A stretch of 64,000 nt of DNA from Nitrososphaeria archaeon (lineage in GTDB: Archaea > Thermoproteota > Nitrososphaeria > Geothermarchaeales > JDFR-13). Below the pieces are notes generated by a model that was not told where the DNA came from, did not search any database, and worked only from the letters and a program-made list of their open reading frames with translations. Where the stretch lies: positions 799,100-863,099 of the forward strand of contig JALWXN010000004.1 in NCBI GenBank assembly GCA_027078545.1, given 5' to 3'. Of this stretch, positions 27,084 to 37,256 are shown one piece after another (the first letter of the stretch is position 1; each line of letters starts with the position of its first letter). A program made the translations under genes and the position numbers.

Positions 27084-28781
27084 ATGACCGACTATAGAGA
27101 GGATTTCCTAAAAAAGCTTAGGGACAAGGTTGAAAAGTGGGAGAGGGAGACCCTACCCAAGTCGCTGAGCCGCTACCCCGAGAGGATGGAGAGGTTCACC
27201 ACATTGTCCGGGATAGAGATAAAGCGGATATACACCCCCCTAGACATAAAGGATACACACTACCTCGAGAGGATAGGCCTACCCGGGGAGTATCCCTATA
27301 CCCGTGGGATCCACGCCACCATGTATAGGGGCAGGATATGGACGATGAGGATGTTCAGCGGCTTCGGAACGGCGGAGGACACGAATAAGAGGCTGAAGTT
27401 CCTCGTCGAGCATGGGGAGACAGGGCTAAGCCTGGCATTCGACTACCCCACGCTACTAGGCATAGATAGCGACGACCCCATGGCCCATGGCGAGGTGGGG
27501 GTGACTGGCGTCGCGGTCGACACGCTCAAGGACATGGAGATAATATTCGACGGGATAGACCTAGGGAAGGTGACGACCAACATGACGATAAACCCTCCAG
27601 CACCGATCCTATACTCCATGTACCTCGCCGTTGCGGAGAAGCAGGGCGTACCCAGGGAGAAGATCGGGGGGACAACACAGAACGACCCGTTGAAGGAGTT
27701 CATAGCCCAGAAGAGCTACATCTTCCCACCAGAGCCGGCGGTAAAAATAGCCATGGACCTCGTGGAGTATAGCGTGCGGAACACACCCAAGTGGAACCCC
27801 ATAAGCATAAGTGGATACCACATCAGGGAGGCGGGTTCAACAGCGGTCCAGGAGCTGGCCTTCACCCTGGCTGATGGGATAGCCTATGTCAGGCACCTAG
27901 TCGAGAGGGGACACGACGTCGACAGCTTCGCCCATAGGCTAAGCTTCTTCTTCGATAGCCACATCAACTTCTTTGAAGAGATAGCCAAGTTCAGGGCTGC
28001 GAGGAGGATGTGGGCAAAGATAATGAAGGAGTGGTTCGGCGCGAAGAAGGAGAGGAGCCTCTGGCTAAGATTCCATACACAGACCGCTGGAGTATCACTT
28101 ACGGCCCAGCAGCCATACAACAACATCGTGAGGACAGCTATAGAGGCTTTGGCAGCCGTGCTCGGAGGCACACAGAGCCTCCACACAAACGCGTTGGACG
28201 AGCCATATAGGGTTCCAAGCGAGTTCGCAGCAAAGATCGCCCTGAGGACCCAGCAGATAATAGCATACGAGACAGGTGTAGCAGACGTTGTGGATCCACT
28301 TGCGGGTAGCTACTACGTAGAGTGGCTCACCGACAAGATCGAGGAGGAGGCCTGGAGATACATCGAGAGGATAGAGAGGATGGGTGGGATGATAGAGGCT
28401 GTTAGGAAGGGATATCCACAGAAGGAGCTGACCGAGGCCAGTTACCGCTTCCAGAAGGAGGTGGAGGAGGGTATAAGGAAGATAGTAGGGGTGAACATCT
28501 TCACCGAGGAGGATGAGGAGGAGGTTAGGAACGTGCCACTTCTAGACATAGACCCCAACGAGGTGGAGGAGAGGCAGATCAGGAGGCTACGTGAGGTCAA
28601 GAGGGGTAGGGACAGTGCACGTGTAGAGTCTACCCTAAACAATCTACGCGACGCCGCGAGGAGGGGTGAGAACATCGTGCCATACATCCTTGAGGCTGTC
28701 AAGGCATACGCCACAGAGGGCGAGATAATGAATGTCTTGAAGGAGGTCTACGGCGTCTGGACCGAGCCAATAATATACTGA
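27084..28781 (+). CDS. Methylmalonyl-CoA mutase, catalytic subunit
   Basis: YTRGIHATMYRGRIWTMRMFSGFGTAEDTNKR, NPISISGYHIREAGSTAVQELAFTLADG. Confidence 0.93.
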   Translation: MTDYREDFLKKLRDKVEKWERETLPKSLSRYPERMERFTTLSGIEIKRIYTPLDIKDTHYLERIGLPGEYPYTRGIHATMYRGRIWTMRMFSGFGTAEDTNKRLKFLVEHGETGLSLAFDYPTLLGIDSDDPMAHGEVGVTGVAVDTLKDMEIIFDGIDLGKVTTNMTINPPAPILYSMYLAVAEKQGVPREKIGGTTQNDPLKEFIAQKSYIFPPEPAVKIAMDLVEYSVRNTPKWNPISISGYHIREAGSTAVQELAFTLADGIAYVRHLVERGHDVDSFAHRLSFFFDSHINFFEEIAKFRAARRMWAKIMKEWFGAKKERSLWLRFHTQTAGVSLTAQQPYNNIVRTAIEALAAVLGGTQSLHTNALDEPYRVPSEFAAKIALRTQQIIAYETGVADVVDPLAGSYYVEWLTDKIEEEAWRYIERIERMGGMIEAVRKGYPQKELTEASYRFQKEVEEGIRKIVGVNIFTEEDEEEVRNVPLLDIDPNEVEERQIRRLREVKRGRDSARVESTLNNLRDAARRGENIVPYILEAVKAYATEGEIMNVLKEVYGVWTEPIIY

Positions 28782-28816
28782 CTTATCACCCCTAGAGCCA
28801 ATAATAATTAGCCGGT

Positions 28817-29245
28817 ATGACCATAACAGAGACGGAGAGGATAAAGGTACTCGTCGCAAAGCTGGGGCTGGACGGCCACGATAGGGGGGCGAAGGTCGTC
28901 GCCCGGGCCCTTAGGGATGCGGGCTTCGAGGTGATATATACAGGTATTAGGCAGACCCCTGAGCAGGTGGTCGAGGCGGCTATACAGGAGGATGTCGACG
29001 TGATAGGTGTCAGCATCCTCAGCGGTGCCCACATGACCCTTATGAAGAGGCTTATGGAGCTCCTTAGGGAGTATGGAGCCGACGACATCCCCGTATTCCT
29101 AGGGGGAACAATACCCGTACCCGATATCGAGCCGATAAAGAGGATGGGTGTTAGGGAGGTTTTCCTACCAGGCACCTCCCTAAGGGAGATAGTGGAGATG
29201 ATTAGACAGGCCGGGCTGGAGAGGAGGAAGAGGAGGGGCTGGTAG
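28817..29245 (+). CDS. Methylmalonyl-CoA mutase, B12-binding subunit
   Basis: [55 protein letters not shown]. Confidence 0.93.
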   Translation: MTITETERIKVLVAKLGLDGHDRGAKVVARALRDAGFEVIYTGIRQTPEQVVEAAIQEDVDVIGVSILSGAHMTLMKRLMELLREYGADDIPVFLGGTIPVPDIEPIKRMGVREVFLPGTSLREIVEMIRQAGLERRKRRGW

Positions 29246-29247
29246 GT

Positions 29248-30195
29248 ATGGACTATAGTAGGCTTATCGAGAAGGCTCTCAAGGGTGATAGGTTGGCTAC
29301 TGGGAGGCTCCTAAGCATAGTAGAGAGGGATCCACGGGGAGCCAGCATGGTCCTCGAGAGCCTACCCGAGAGGGAGGGCTACCACGTCATAGGGGTAACA
29401 GGGATAGCCGGGAGTGGTAAGAGCACCCTCTTATCGAGGCTCCTGACACACTATGCTGACAAGGGTTATAGATGCGCAGTGGTAGCTATAGACCCGAGTA
29501 GCGCATACTCCAGGGGGGCGCTCCTCGGAGATAGGATAAGGATGCAGATGCACGCCACGAATCCAAACATCTTCATAAGGAGCGTCTCGACTAGGGGGTT
29601 GAAGGGAGGCCTCTCATTCGCAGGGGTCGCGATGATAGACGTTTTCGGCAGGCTGGGCTACGACAAGGTCTTCATAGAGAGCATCGGGGTGGGCCAGGCA
29701 GATGTAGACATAATGAGGATTGCCGACACCATAGTGGTGGTGACCGTTCCAGGCTTGGGGGACGATATCCAGGCCCTCAAGGCAGGGGTCATGGAGATAG
29801 GTGACATATATGTGATCAACAAGGTGGATAAGGACCGTGAGGGAGCCAACAAGACGATGGAGTACCTCCTATTCGCCATCGAGGCTGGTGAGCTGGGGCA
29901 TAGGGGTTGGAGACCTAGGATCGTGAAGACCTCCGCAGTCCTCGACGAGGGGATCGATGAGCTTATCGATGCGATCGAGGAGCATTACAGGTTCATCCTC
30001 GGGACTGGTAGGTATGGATCTGGGAGGGAGAGGCGTAGAGAGATACTTGTCCGCCTCCTAGCAGAGAAGATGTTGATCGACGCCCTAGAGAGTATAGAGA
30101 TAGAGACTGGCAAGGATCTCTATGAAGGGGCGCTGGAGCTTCTTAGGAGGGTCACAGCGAGATACGTGGATACCACTGGGGGTGGAGAGGCCTAG
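29248..30195 (+). CDS. meaB: MeaB/ArgK family G3E GTPase (mutase chaperone)
   Basis: VIGVTGIAGSGKSTLLSRL, VAIDPSSAYSRGALLGDRIRMQ, FIESIGVGQADVDIM, INKVDKD. Confidence 0.92.
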   Translation: MDYSRLIEKALKGDRLATGRLLSIVERDPRGASMVLESLPEREGYHVIGVTGIAGSGKSTLLSRLLTHYADKGYRCAVVAIDPSSAYSRGALLGDRIRMQMHATNPNIFIRSVSTRGLKGGLSFAGVAMIDVFGRLGYDKVFIESIGVGQADVDIMRIADTIVVVTVPGLGDDIQALKAGVMEIGDIYVINKVDKDREGANKTMEYLLFAIEAGELGHRGWRPRIVKTSAVLDEGIDELIDAIEEHYRFILGTGRYGSGRERRREILVRLLAEKMLIDALESIEIETGKDLYEGALELLRRVTARYVDTTGGGEA

Positions 30196-31370
30196 CCGAT
30201 GACGAGCCTCTCCCCAATCAGCCTACCCTTCTCGAAACGTGTAGGTAGGAAGGCCTCCATATCCCTATGAACCTCACCCTTCAGGATATGCCTAGCCATA
30301 AGGTACCCGGTGTAGGGAGCCATCATCAAACCATGCCCACTGAAGCCCGTAGCTACATATAGCCCCTCGGGCCAGTCGGGGCTCCTACCCATTACATGGC
30401 TATTGTCTGGTGTGACGACATAGTTCCCGCTCCACACACGCATAACGGTTGTAGAGGCTATCATCGGCATGAGCCTAGCCGCGAGATATGCATAGCGCCT
30501 ATAATGCCTCAGAGTGGTTCCATGGCTATGATCCCCCTCAACATGTGGATAGTCCAGGCTACCCATCAACTCACCCCTCAGGGTCTGGGTTATGTAGAGG
30601 CCATCAGCATCAGCCCTAGTATCGATCAGGAGGGGTTCTAGGAAGGGTCTATACGGCTCAGAGACATAGAGCTCCTTCCTCACAGCCCTTATAGGCAGCT
30701 CAATCCCTATGGGGTCTAGCAGCTCCTTGGTATACTCCCCAGCGGCTACAACCACGTGCTCCGCCTCCACCTTCCTATCCCCTAGATCCACACCGACAAC
30801 CCTGCCAGACTTCACTACTATCCCGAGCACCGGCCTATAGATCTCTACCTCGCCACCCCTACGTCTAAACCCATCCATATATCCATATACCAGTATGTCG
30901 TGGTGGAGCTTCCCATCCTGTGGAGCATAGACGGCGTGACTGAAGCCCTCGAGGTTCAGGTATGGATATCTACGAGCCACCTCCTCTATACTGGGGTACT
31001 CCACGCCAACGCCTAGGCCACGCCATATCTCCCTGTCATACCTCTCGAAGGCCTCCAGGACCTTCTCATCATTGATTAGCCATAGATAACCACCCCTTAC
31101 GATGGTGGGGTTCCACCCCGTCTCACTTGGGAACTTCATAAGCATCTCAATGCTCTTAATGGCGTAGACAGTGTTCTCACGGCTCCAGAAGTGGACCCTG
31201 AAGTGCCCAGCATTCCTCGTAGAGCCTCCACGCCCCGGATAGCGGCTCTCATATACAACTATGTCGAGGTCCCTCTCCATCTTCTTAAGGTGGTAGGCTA
31301 TGGAGAAGCCTATCACGCCGCCCCCTACTATGGCTACGTCGTATCTATGCTTACGCTTCACCACCCTCAC
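30192..31370 (-). CDS. FAD-dependent amine/amino-acid oxidoreductase (DAO, SoxB-like)
   Basis: YDVAIVGGGVIGFSIAYHLKK, RGGSTRNAGHFRV, YVATGFSGHGLMMAPYTG. Confidence 0.85.
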   Translation of the reverse strand: MRVVKRKHRYDVAIVGGGVIGFSIAYHLKKMERDLDIVVYESRYPGRGGSTRNAGHFRVHFWSRENTVYAIKSIEMLMKFPSETGWNPTIVRGGYLWLINDEKVLEAFERYDREIWRGLGVGVEYPSIEEVARRYPYLNLEGFSHAVYAPQDGKLHHDILVYGYMDGFRRRGGEVEIYRPVLGIVVKSGRVVGVDLGDRKVEAEHVVVAAGEYTKELLDPIGIELPIRAVRKELYVSEPYRPFLEPLLIDTRADADGLYITQTLRGELMGSLDYPHVEGDHSHGTTLRHYRRYAYLAARLMPMIASTTVMRVWSGNYVVTPDNSHVMGRSPDWPEGLYVATGFSGHGLMMAPYTGYLMARHILKGEVHRDMEAFLPTRFEKGRLIGERLVIG

Positions 31371-33021
31371 CCATGAAGATGCCTAGTGGATGGGACATGT
31401 ATGGGGGTCTGATCCTATGGTGGAGATTCCTTATGACCCCTCCATGCACCTCGTGGAGATACTTCAACGTATTGCTTAGACAGATCTTCCCCTGACACCT
31501 CCCAGTAGCTAGGCCGGAGTACCTCTTGATCAGGTCTATATCCACATATCCCAGCCTCTCAATGCTATGCCTCAGATCAGCTAGGCTAACGTCTAGGCAG
31601 GGGCATACCATGACATCCTCCTCATCGCTGTAGAAGCGGCGGGTCTTAGCAGGTATCACGCTCTCCCTCCTATAGACACTACCCATCAACTTGTCGAAGA
31701 TAGGGTCGTTATCCAGCATCTTCCTAACCTCTGCTACATACTTCTTCCTATCCTCCTCCACATCCATGCCTAGATACTCGGCCGCTGATAACCCGGCTAT
31801 CAACCCGCTATAGACGTCGTACTCCGTGGTGTATACCCCTCCACAGGCCCCGGCTATGAAGATCTCCTCCCTCTCCGTACGCCCCTCGATGTCGTGCCAT
31901 GGTATGTATCCACCCAGGCCATAGACATATACATGCGTCATCCCCGTCTGCATCGAGACCCAGGAGTTGGCGGTCATCTCATAGGCGTAGAGGAAGAGGT
32001 CGGCCTCATAGACATGCTCCTCATCACCACGCCAGAAGCGTACACGCTCCACCTTCTCACGGCCCTCCAGGCGTAGCCGGTAGCCAACCCTATCCTTCTT
32101 CGGGTCTAGGGTGTTAAAGCTTATCACTATAGGCTCCCTACCCAACGACTCGAGGAACTCCTTAACAGGCGTGACCCACCTATCGAGGCCGAATAGGACG
32201 ATCCTCCTAGGAGGCTCCAGCCCCATCCTCTTAACCATCTTTAGGAATGAGCCCATGGGCATGGAGCCCGGCAGATCTATGTTCTCGGCTAGGGGAGGGT
32301 TCTCATAGAAGCCCGTAGCCAGTATGAGGGCCCTATACCTGATGTATACAGCCCTCTCACCACCCCAGTCATAGGCATATACACCATCCTCATGGAAGCC
32401 TTGGAAGACAGTCCTCCTAAGTATCCTGGCACCCCTAGCCTCCACAGCCTTTGCAAGCCGCTCAAGGCCTGAACCATCCATATCCTCAGGGCTGTAGAGG
32501 GGGCGCCTCCCACCGACCCAGTAGTCCATCTCGAGGATGAGGGGCTTAACACCCTTACCCACGGCTGAGAGAGCCGCGTGGAGGCCGGATATCCCGGCAC
32601 CCACGATGAGTAGATCCGTCTCCAGCTCCACTGGTGGGCCAGGCCTGTATCCATCCCTAGGCGGCCCAGGCTGGCGGAGATTCTTCTTGACCCATCTCGA
32701 GGCTAGTCTCCAGCCAAGGCCGCTCCTAACAGGCCACTTATCGATACCCCCTACTCGGAAGAGGGGCTTGAAAACCGTGTTTAGGAGCCTCTCACCAGTA
32801 CCGGGCCTCTCCACCCTGGCCTCCAACCCGTCCGAAGGGGTTAGATATGGATTCACCCATCCCCTATCAGTCTCCACCCTCTCAGGTGTCCATGGCTCTA
32901 GGTAGCCGGGCCCCCTAGGCCTCAGGTATCTAAGGCTGTAGTACCATGTGTAGACCCCCTCCCCCAGGAGCTTCTTCGCGAGGGGGTTGGGGCTATCCTC
33001 ATCACTACTCATTACAGGCAT
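31351..33021 (-). CDS. FAD-dependent oxidoreductase with C-terminal BFD-like Cys cluster
   Basis: LLIVGAGISGLHAALSAVGKG, C-terminal VMVCPCLDVSLADLRHSI...ATGRCQGKIC. 20-nt overlap with downstream DAO gene. Confidence 0.83.
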   Translation of the reverse strand: MPVMSSDEDSPNPLAKKLLGEGVYTWYYSLRYLRPRGPGYLEPWTPERVETDRGWVNPYLTPSDGLEARVERPGTGERLLNTVFKPLFRVGGIDKWPVRSGLGWRLASRWVKKNLRQPGPPRDGYRPGPPVELETDLLIVGAGISGLHAALSAVGKGVKPLILEMDYWVGGRRPLYSPEDMDGSGLERLAKAVEARGARILRRTVFQGFHEDGVYAYDWGGERAVYIRYRALILATGFYENPPLAENIDLPGSMPMGSFLKMVKRMGLEPPRRIVLFGLDRWVTPVKEFLESLGREPIVISFNTLDPKKDRVGYRLRLEGREKVERVRFWRGDEEHVYEADLFLYAYEMTANSWVSMQTGMTHVYVYGLGGYIPWHDIEGRTEREEIFIAGACGGVYTTEYDVYSGLIAGLSAAEYLGMDVEEDRKKYVAEVRKMLDNDPIFDKLMGSVYRRESVIPAKTRRFYSDEEDVMVCPCLDVSLADLRHSIERLGYVDIDLIKRYSGLATGRCQGKICLSNTLKYLHEVHGGVIRNLHHRIRPPYMSHPLGIFMGEGGEA

Positions 33022-33623
33022 TATTTACCCCGATACTCTATTTGAATATCCGTCTTTACCCTCTCCACAACCATACCAACCCATGACCTAACACCATCAT
33101 CCCCAATCATACCTAGGAGATCCTCCACATTCCCTAGGCTAGACCCGATGATCTCCATCACCTTAGGATCCCTAAAACCCCTCCTCCAATACTCATACCC
33201 CTGTAGAAGCGTTGCTAGCTGCTCAGACAACTTATATAGAAGCGCCTCCGGAGAGCCGTCATCCATCCCACCAGGCATGTCTATGCCCAGCTCCCTAAGC
33301 ATCCCGCTGAGAACCATAGCCTCACGCCTCCTATCCTCATCAGTCTTCTCAGGAGCTGGAACATCGCCCACCCTCGCCTCTGCCATGTCGTGTAGTAGGC
33401 AATACTCCACAACCCGGCCCCAGTCGACACCATCCATCTCTGACCGCCTCCTAAGTACGAGGGCTATAACGGCTGCGTGGTACATATGCCCAGCTATCGA
33501 CTCACCCCTATAGATACCAGCCTCCAGCCACCCAGTCCTGACGGTATGTTTCAGGACATGGATATCCCTGGTGAGTATCTCGAAGGAGGTATCCAAGGCG
33601 TGACACCCCACATAGATACACAT
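33021..33623 (-). CDS. HD-domain phosphohydrolase (YfbR-like)
   Basis: SIAGHMYHAAVIALVL, YCLLHDMAEARVGDVPAPEK (HD motif). Confidence 0.82.
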   Translation of the reverse strand: MCIYVGCHALDTSFEILTRDIHVLKHTVRTGWLEAGIYRGESIAGHMYHAAVIALVLRRRSEMDGVDWGRVVEYCLLHDMAEARVGDVPAPEKTDEDRRREAMVLSGMLRELGIDMPGGMDDGSPEALLYKLSEQLATLLQGYEYWRRGFRDPKVMEIIGSSLGNVEDLLGMIGDDGVRSWVGMVVERVKTDIQIEYRGK

Positions 33624-33659
33624 AGAATTGTATGTACCCCAGGATTTAGAACAGTTTAA

Positions 33660-33678
33660 ATTATAACACCGTTATTAT
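33660..33678. promoter_or_regulatory. Operator-like palindrome ATTATAACACCGTTATTAT
   Basis: 17/19 identical to the perfect palindrome at 52887-52905; 7 nt upstream of ATG 33686. Confidence 0.5.
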
Positions 33679-33685
33679 CCTTGGT

Positions 33686-34036
33686 ATGAACAGGGTCGTG
33701 GCCATCTCGGGCTTGATAGTACTACTGGCCGCTGTCCAGGTCTATATAGGCCTCAACATGTTCATGTTTGGGACTGGGGGGCTCCACCTACACATCACAC
33801 TGGCGGTTATACTGCTGGGCCTAGCCCATATACCCTTCCTAAGGACCACGGGGCTGGTGAAGAAGGTGTTTATGCTGATAATAGCCCTGATCACTATACA
33901 GGGAGTTATAGGGCTATACCTAGCCTTCGTTGACCAGGTTAGGCAGCTACTACTCATACACCATATCAGCGGCTGGATAATACTCCTCCTCACAATGGTC
34001 GCTGCAGCCCTAGTCCTTAGGAGCTTCAGGGCCTGA
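33686..34036 (+). CDS. Small 4-TM His-containing membrane protein, CtaA/Cox15-like (tentative)
   Basis: Two related hairpins: VQVYIGLNMF...LHLHITLAVILL and IQGVIGLYLAF...LLIHHISGWIILL. Confidence 0.5.
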   Translation: MNRVVAISGLIVLLAAVQVYIGLNMFMFGTGGLHLHITLAVILLGLAHIPFLRTTGLVKKVFMLIIALITIQGVIGLYLAFVDQVRQLLLIHHISGWIILLLTMVAAALVLRSFRA

Positions 34037-34405
34037 CCCACCTATTTTTTCCAATATCTCCATCCTATCCGGTATCAATGGGGTTATACAGAGGAACTCC
34101 GCCTCCCCATCACCATTGTTCTCATATCTATGGGGTATCCTGCTGGGTAGATACATGACGTCTCCCTCCCCGACGAGATACTCCTCATCACCTATCCTGA
34201 GCCGGATCTCACCCCTGAGCATGTACTGGAGGTGATAGACATTTGTATGTACATGGAGTGGGATCACACCACCAGGCTCAAGTATGAAGTGCCTCAGGTT
34301 ATAGTTGAACCCCCTCTCCCTAGTGGCACCCAGGACGGCCACCCTAGTCCTATACGCCCAGTCGACTGGATAGTATCTCCTATCACCCGACCTGTAGACC
34401 GGCAT
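34010..34405 (-). CDS. Cupin-domain protein
   Basis: LEPGGVIPLHVHTNVYHLQYMLRGEIRLRIGDEEYLVGEGDVMYLPSRIPHRYEN. Confidence 0.87.
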   Translation of the reverse strand: MPVYRSGDRRYYPVDWAYRTRVAVLGATRERGFNYNLRHFILEPGGVIPLHVHTNVYHLQYMLRGEIRLRIGDEEYLVGEGDVMYLPSRIPHRYENNGDGEAEFLCITPLIPDRMEILEKIGGSGPEAPKD

Positions 34406-34436
34406 GGATAAGGATTAGGCCCTCGGGGATAGTTAA

Positions 34437-34841
34437 CTATTCAGCCCCGTGCTCCTCCCTCTTAAGCGTCTTGCTAAGAACCACGGTCCTCAGGAGGGTG
34501 ACCGCCGCGCTGATAACTAGGAGGCCCACGCCTATGGAGGCTACACCAGCGACGACCGAGTATTTACCCGGTGTCAGTAGGTCTATGCCGAGGAGTAGGA
34601 AATACATGCCAGTAGCCACGAGTAGGGCGGCCATAACCTCCGCTATGATGTTGTCAAGATCCATCCCCCGCTCCACCCACCTAATATAGAGATATACCCC
34701 TATATAGGTGAAGAATATGCCTAGTAGGGAGGAGAGTGTGAAGAAGGTTGGGGAATAGGTGACATATCCAATTGAGTGGAATAGTATTAGGAAGCCGAAC
34801 ATGAGTATCCCCATAAGAAGGTGGCTCCTAAGGCTCGGCAT
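34437..34841 (-). CDS. Membrane protein, 134 aa
   Basis: Four hydrophobic segments; adjacent to the MoxR cluster. Confidence 0.55.
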   Translation of the reverse strand: MPSLRSHLLMGILMFGFLILFHSIGYVTYSPTFFTLSSLLGIFFTYIGVYLYIRWVERGMDLDNIIAEVMAALLVATGMYFLLLGIDLLTPGKYSVVAGVASIGVGLLVISAAVTLLRTVVLSKTLKREEHGAE

Positions 34842-34842
34842 C

Positions 34843-35916
34843 TCAGAACACCAGTCTGACGAGGAGGCGGAGTAGGCCTCTATACAGCTCGATCAGCTTC
34901 TCAAGCTCCGCCTGGTCGAACGTCTGGTTGATCACAGGGTCTAGTGGGGTCTGGTAAGGGTAGTGCGTCATGCTGGTGAGGTCGTTGAAGTACTGCTGGG
35001 CCAAGAGTGAGAAGTAGGTTATGGGGTCTCTGAATAGGTATGCTATATCTCCGAAGTATAGTATATGTATAGCGATCACCACGGCGAGGGAGAATAGGTA
35101 GGGGATGCCCTTCAGGACATTATATATCAGACGTATCCTCACGATCTTCAGGGCCCACCTCCTCTCCTTCTCATAATCCCTCATCAGGAGATCCCTCGCC
35201 TGCCCCCGAAGCCCAGCGGTATAGACGACGAGAGGCTCCACAAGGTTATAGAGGATGTATGTCACTATGGATAGGTAGGCAAGGAGAATAACCAAGTATC
35301 CAAAGTTACTCGTCACAATCTCTGTCACTAGCCCCCTAATCCTCTCGGGCACGGCCCCGGATATCTCTACAGCCGATTCGTAGAAGCGGATACCCATCTC
35401 CCTAAAGATTAGGGCTGCGCCGACAGTGAGTATCAACGCGACGGCTATGTCTATGCCTATGTAGCTGGGCCTATCAATTGTGAGGCCTACCCTCCCACCC
35501 AGCAGCCCGGGTAGTCCACTCGCCAGGTTGTGGAGAACGATCACGGCGAAGCCTAGCAGTATGATTGTGACCCCCGGCCCAACCAGTGTAGCCATTACCT
35601 CGACATCCCTATACTCGGAGACCGCCCTATACACCACGGGGTAATGGGTTATCACCCCGACCATGAAGGTCAGGAGTAGTGAGAAGACTGGTATCCAGTC
35701 CCCCCTATACCTGGCCCAGGCCAGTGAGGAGGATATACCAGTGCCTAGAGACATTACTAGGTAGATGTTCTTAACCTCCTCAACCCCCTGGGATACACCT
35801 AGATAGCGATCCAGCCATGCTGAGAAGGAGTCGTAGAGCATTATGTGGAGATATAGGATTACTATCCCAGCCGCAGCCGTCAAGACCACTGGGAATACAT
35901 TCCTAACACTCTTCAT
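34843..35916 (-). CDS. Polytopic membrane protein of MoxR cluster
   Basis: 357 aa with several TM helices; 4-nt overlap with DUF58 gene. Confidence 0.6.
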   Translation of the reverse strand: MKSVRNVFPVVLTAAAGIVILYLHIMLYDSFSAWLDRYLGVSQGVEEVKNIYLVMSLGTGISSSLAWARYRGDWIPVFSLLLTFMVGVITHYPVVYRAVSEYRDVEVMATLVGPGVTIILLGFAVIVLHNLASGLPGLLGGRVGLTIDRPSYIGIDIAVALILTVGAALIFREMGIRFYESAVEISGAVPERIRGLVTEIVTSNFGYLVILLAYLSIVTYILYNLVEPLVVYTAGLRGQARDLLMRDYEKERRWALKIVRIRLIYNVLKGIPYLFSLAVVIAIHILYFGDIAYLFRDPITYFSLLAQQYFNDLTSMTHYPYQTPLDPVINQTFDQAELEKLIELYRGLLRLLVRLVF

Positions 35917-37256
35917 GTAGGGGTCAGCCTCCTAAACTCCTCGAACCGGGCCATTATATAGTCAAACATCGTGTCTGGCCCAACCTCCACCACGGGGACA
36001 CCCATCGCCCCCAACCTGTCCTCGGCCTCCCTACGCCTCTCCTCGGTCTCGACCTGTGAGGCCAGGTATAAGACCCTGTCGACGCCCTCCAGCTCCCTGA
36101 TGTCGAAGTGTACGGCTGCCGGGCTTATCACATATACCACGTGGCCCATCCTCCTTAGGAGGCTGATCATCTCTACATCGCCCTCCATCGTCAGGTCTGT
36201 TATGTAGATGTATAGCGTCTTACCCATCACCCCCATCCCCTGGATAAGCATCGAGGGTGTAGGTAAGAGATACTCATCCCTCCCTAGGAAGATGGGTACC
36301 CGGGCCAGCGTATCCGTGAACCTCTTTAGACTAGCCTCGGTTACACGTGTCAGTGGGACGGCGAGCCGGGCCACACCTGTGATTACTAGGCCCACCCTGT
36401 TATAGCTATGTATCTGGCTAGCCACTATCTCAGCAGCCACCCTGGCTACGTAGTCATACCTCCTCTCACCAAGCCTACCAGCCAGCATCTGCCTAGTGGC
36501 TGAGATCACGATGACTATGTCCGACTCACTCTCCCTGTAATACTCCCTTAGCATGAGCTCCGCCCTCCGGGCAGTGGCCTTCCAGTCTATGAAGCGTGTA
36601 TCGTCACCAGGGACATACTCCCTAATCTCCTTGAACTCCATGCTGTAGCCATGCTCTATACTCGTCTTCACCCCAATCATGTACCTACTGCTAGCCTCGT
36701 AGGAATCTCCAGTGGCGACAGCGGGTACGGGTACACATCTTATGGCTGACACCTCGACCGCGGCGTCCCTCCTCTCAATGGTGTATATGCTCAGAACATC
36801 CCTGGTTCTGAGATATACGGGGCCGAAGACATGTGTACCGACACCCCTAACCCTGATCCTATATGTCAGGACAGCCTCGCTCCTAGGGGGTAGGTAGAAT
36901 ACAGCCTTGTTACTCCCCCCTACAAGCCTCGTCGATGATGGGTAGTGATCCACGACGCTGATAGGGTAGTGCCCAACCCAGCCCCTATTCCTGATCCTGA
37001 GCCTCACAACCGCCTCCTCCCCATCCCTGACCACTCTGGGACACTCCCTAACTATCTCGAGCCTCTCCAGGGAGGCGGCTCTAAGCCTTGAGTATAGCCA
37101 TCCACCTACGAGCAATAAGTATATCACTATCGGCATTAGGATCAGGGATGGAACCGCCTCGAGCCAGAGCATCGGGATGGCTATGGAGAAGAGCGTAGCC
37201 GCTACAACTATCAAGACCTTGCCCAGGCTATTGATGCCTAGGGATACCCTACTCAT
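35913..37256 (-). CDS. DUF58 family protein
   Basis: EFKEIREYVPGDDTRFIDWKATARRAELMLREYYRESESDIVIVIS. Confidence 0.9.
   Translation of the reverse strand: MSRVSLGINSLGKVLIVVAATLFSIAIPMLWLEAVPSLILMPIVIYLLLVGGWLYSRLRAASLERLEIVRECPRVVRDGEEAVVRLRIRNRGWVGHYPISVVDHYPSSTRLVGGSNKAVFYLPPRSEAVLTYRIRVRGVGTHVFGPVYLRTRDVLSIYTIERRDAAVEVSAIRCVPVPAVATGDSYEASSRYMIGVKTSIEHGYSMEFKEIREYVPGDDTRFIDWKATARRAELMLREYYRESESDIVIVISATRQMLAGRLGERRYDYVARVAAEIVASQIHSYNRVGLVITGVARLAVPLTRVTEASLKRFTDTLARVPIFLGRDEYLLPTPSMLIQGMGVMGKTLYIYITDLTMEGDVEMISLLRRMGHVVYVISPAAVHFDIRELEGVDRVLYLASQVETEERRREAEDRLGAMGVPVVEVGPDTMFDYIMARFEEFRRLTPT

Noticed and set aside
34429-34440. 12-bp palindrome ATAGTTAACTAT upstream of the cupin gene
   Set aside because: Short AT-rich self-complement overlapping the neighbouring stop region; likely chance or just promoter composition.
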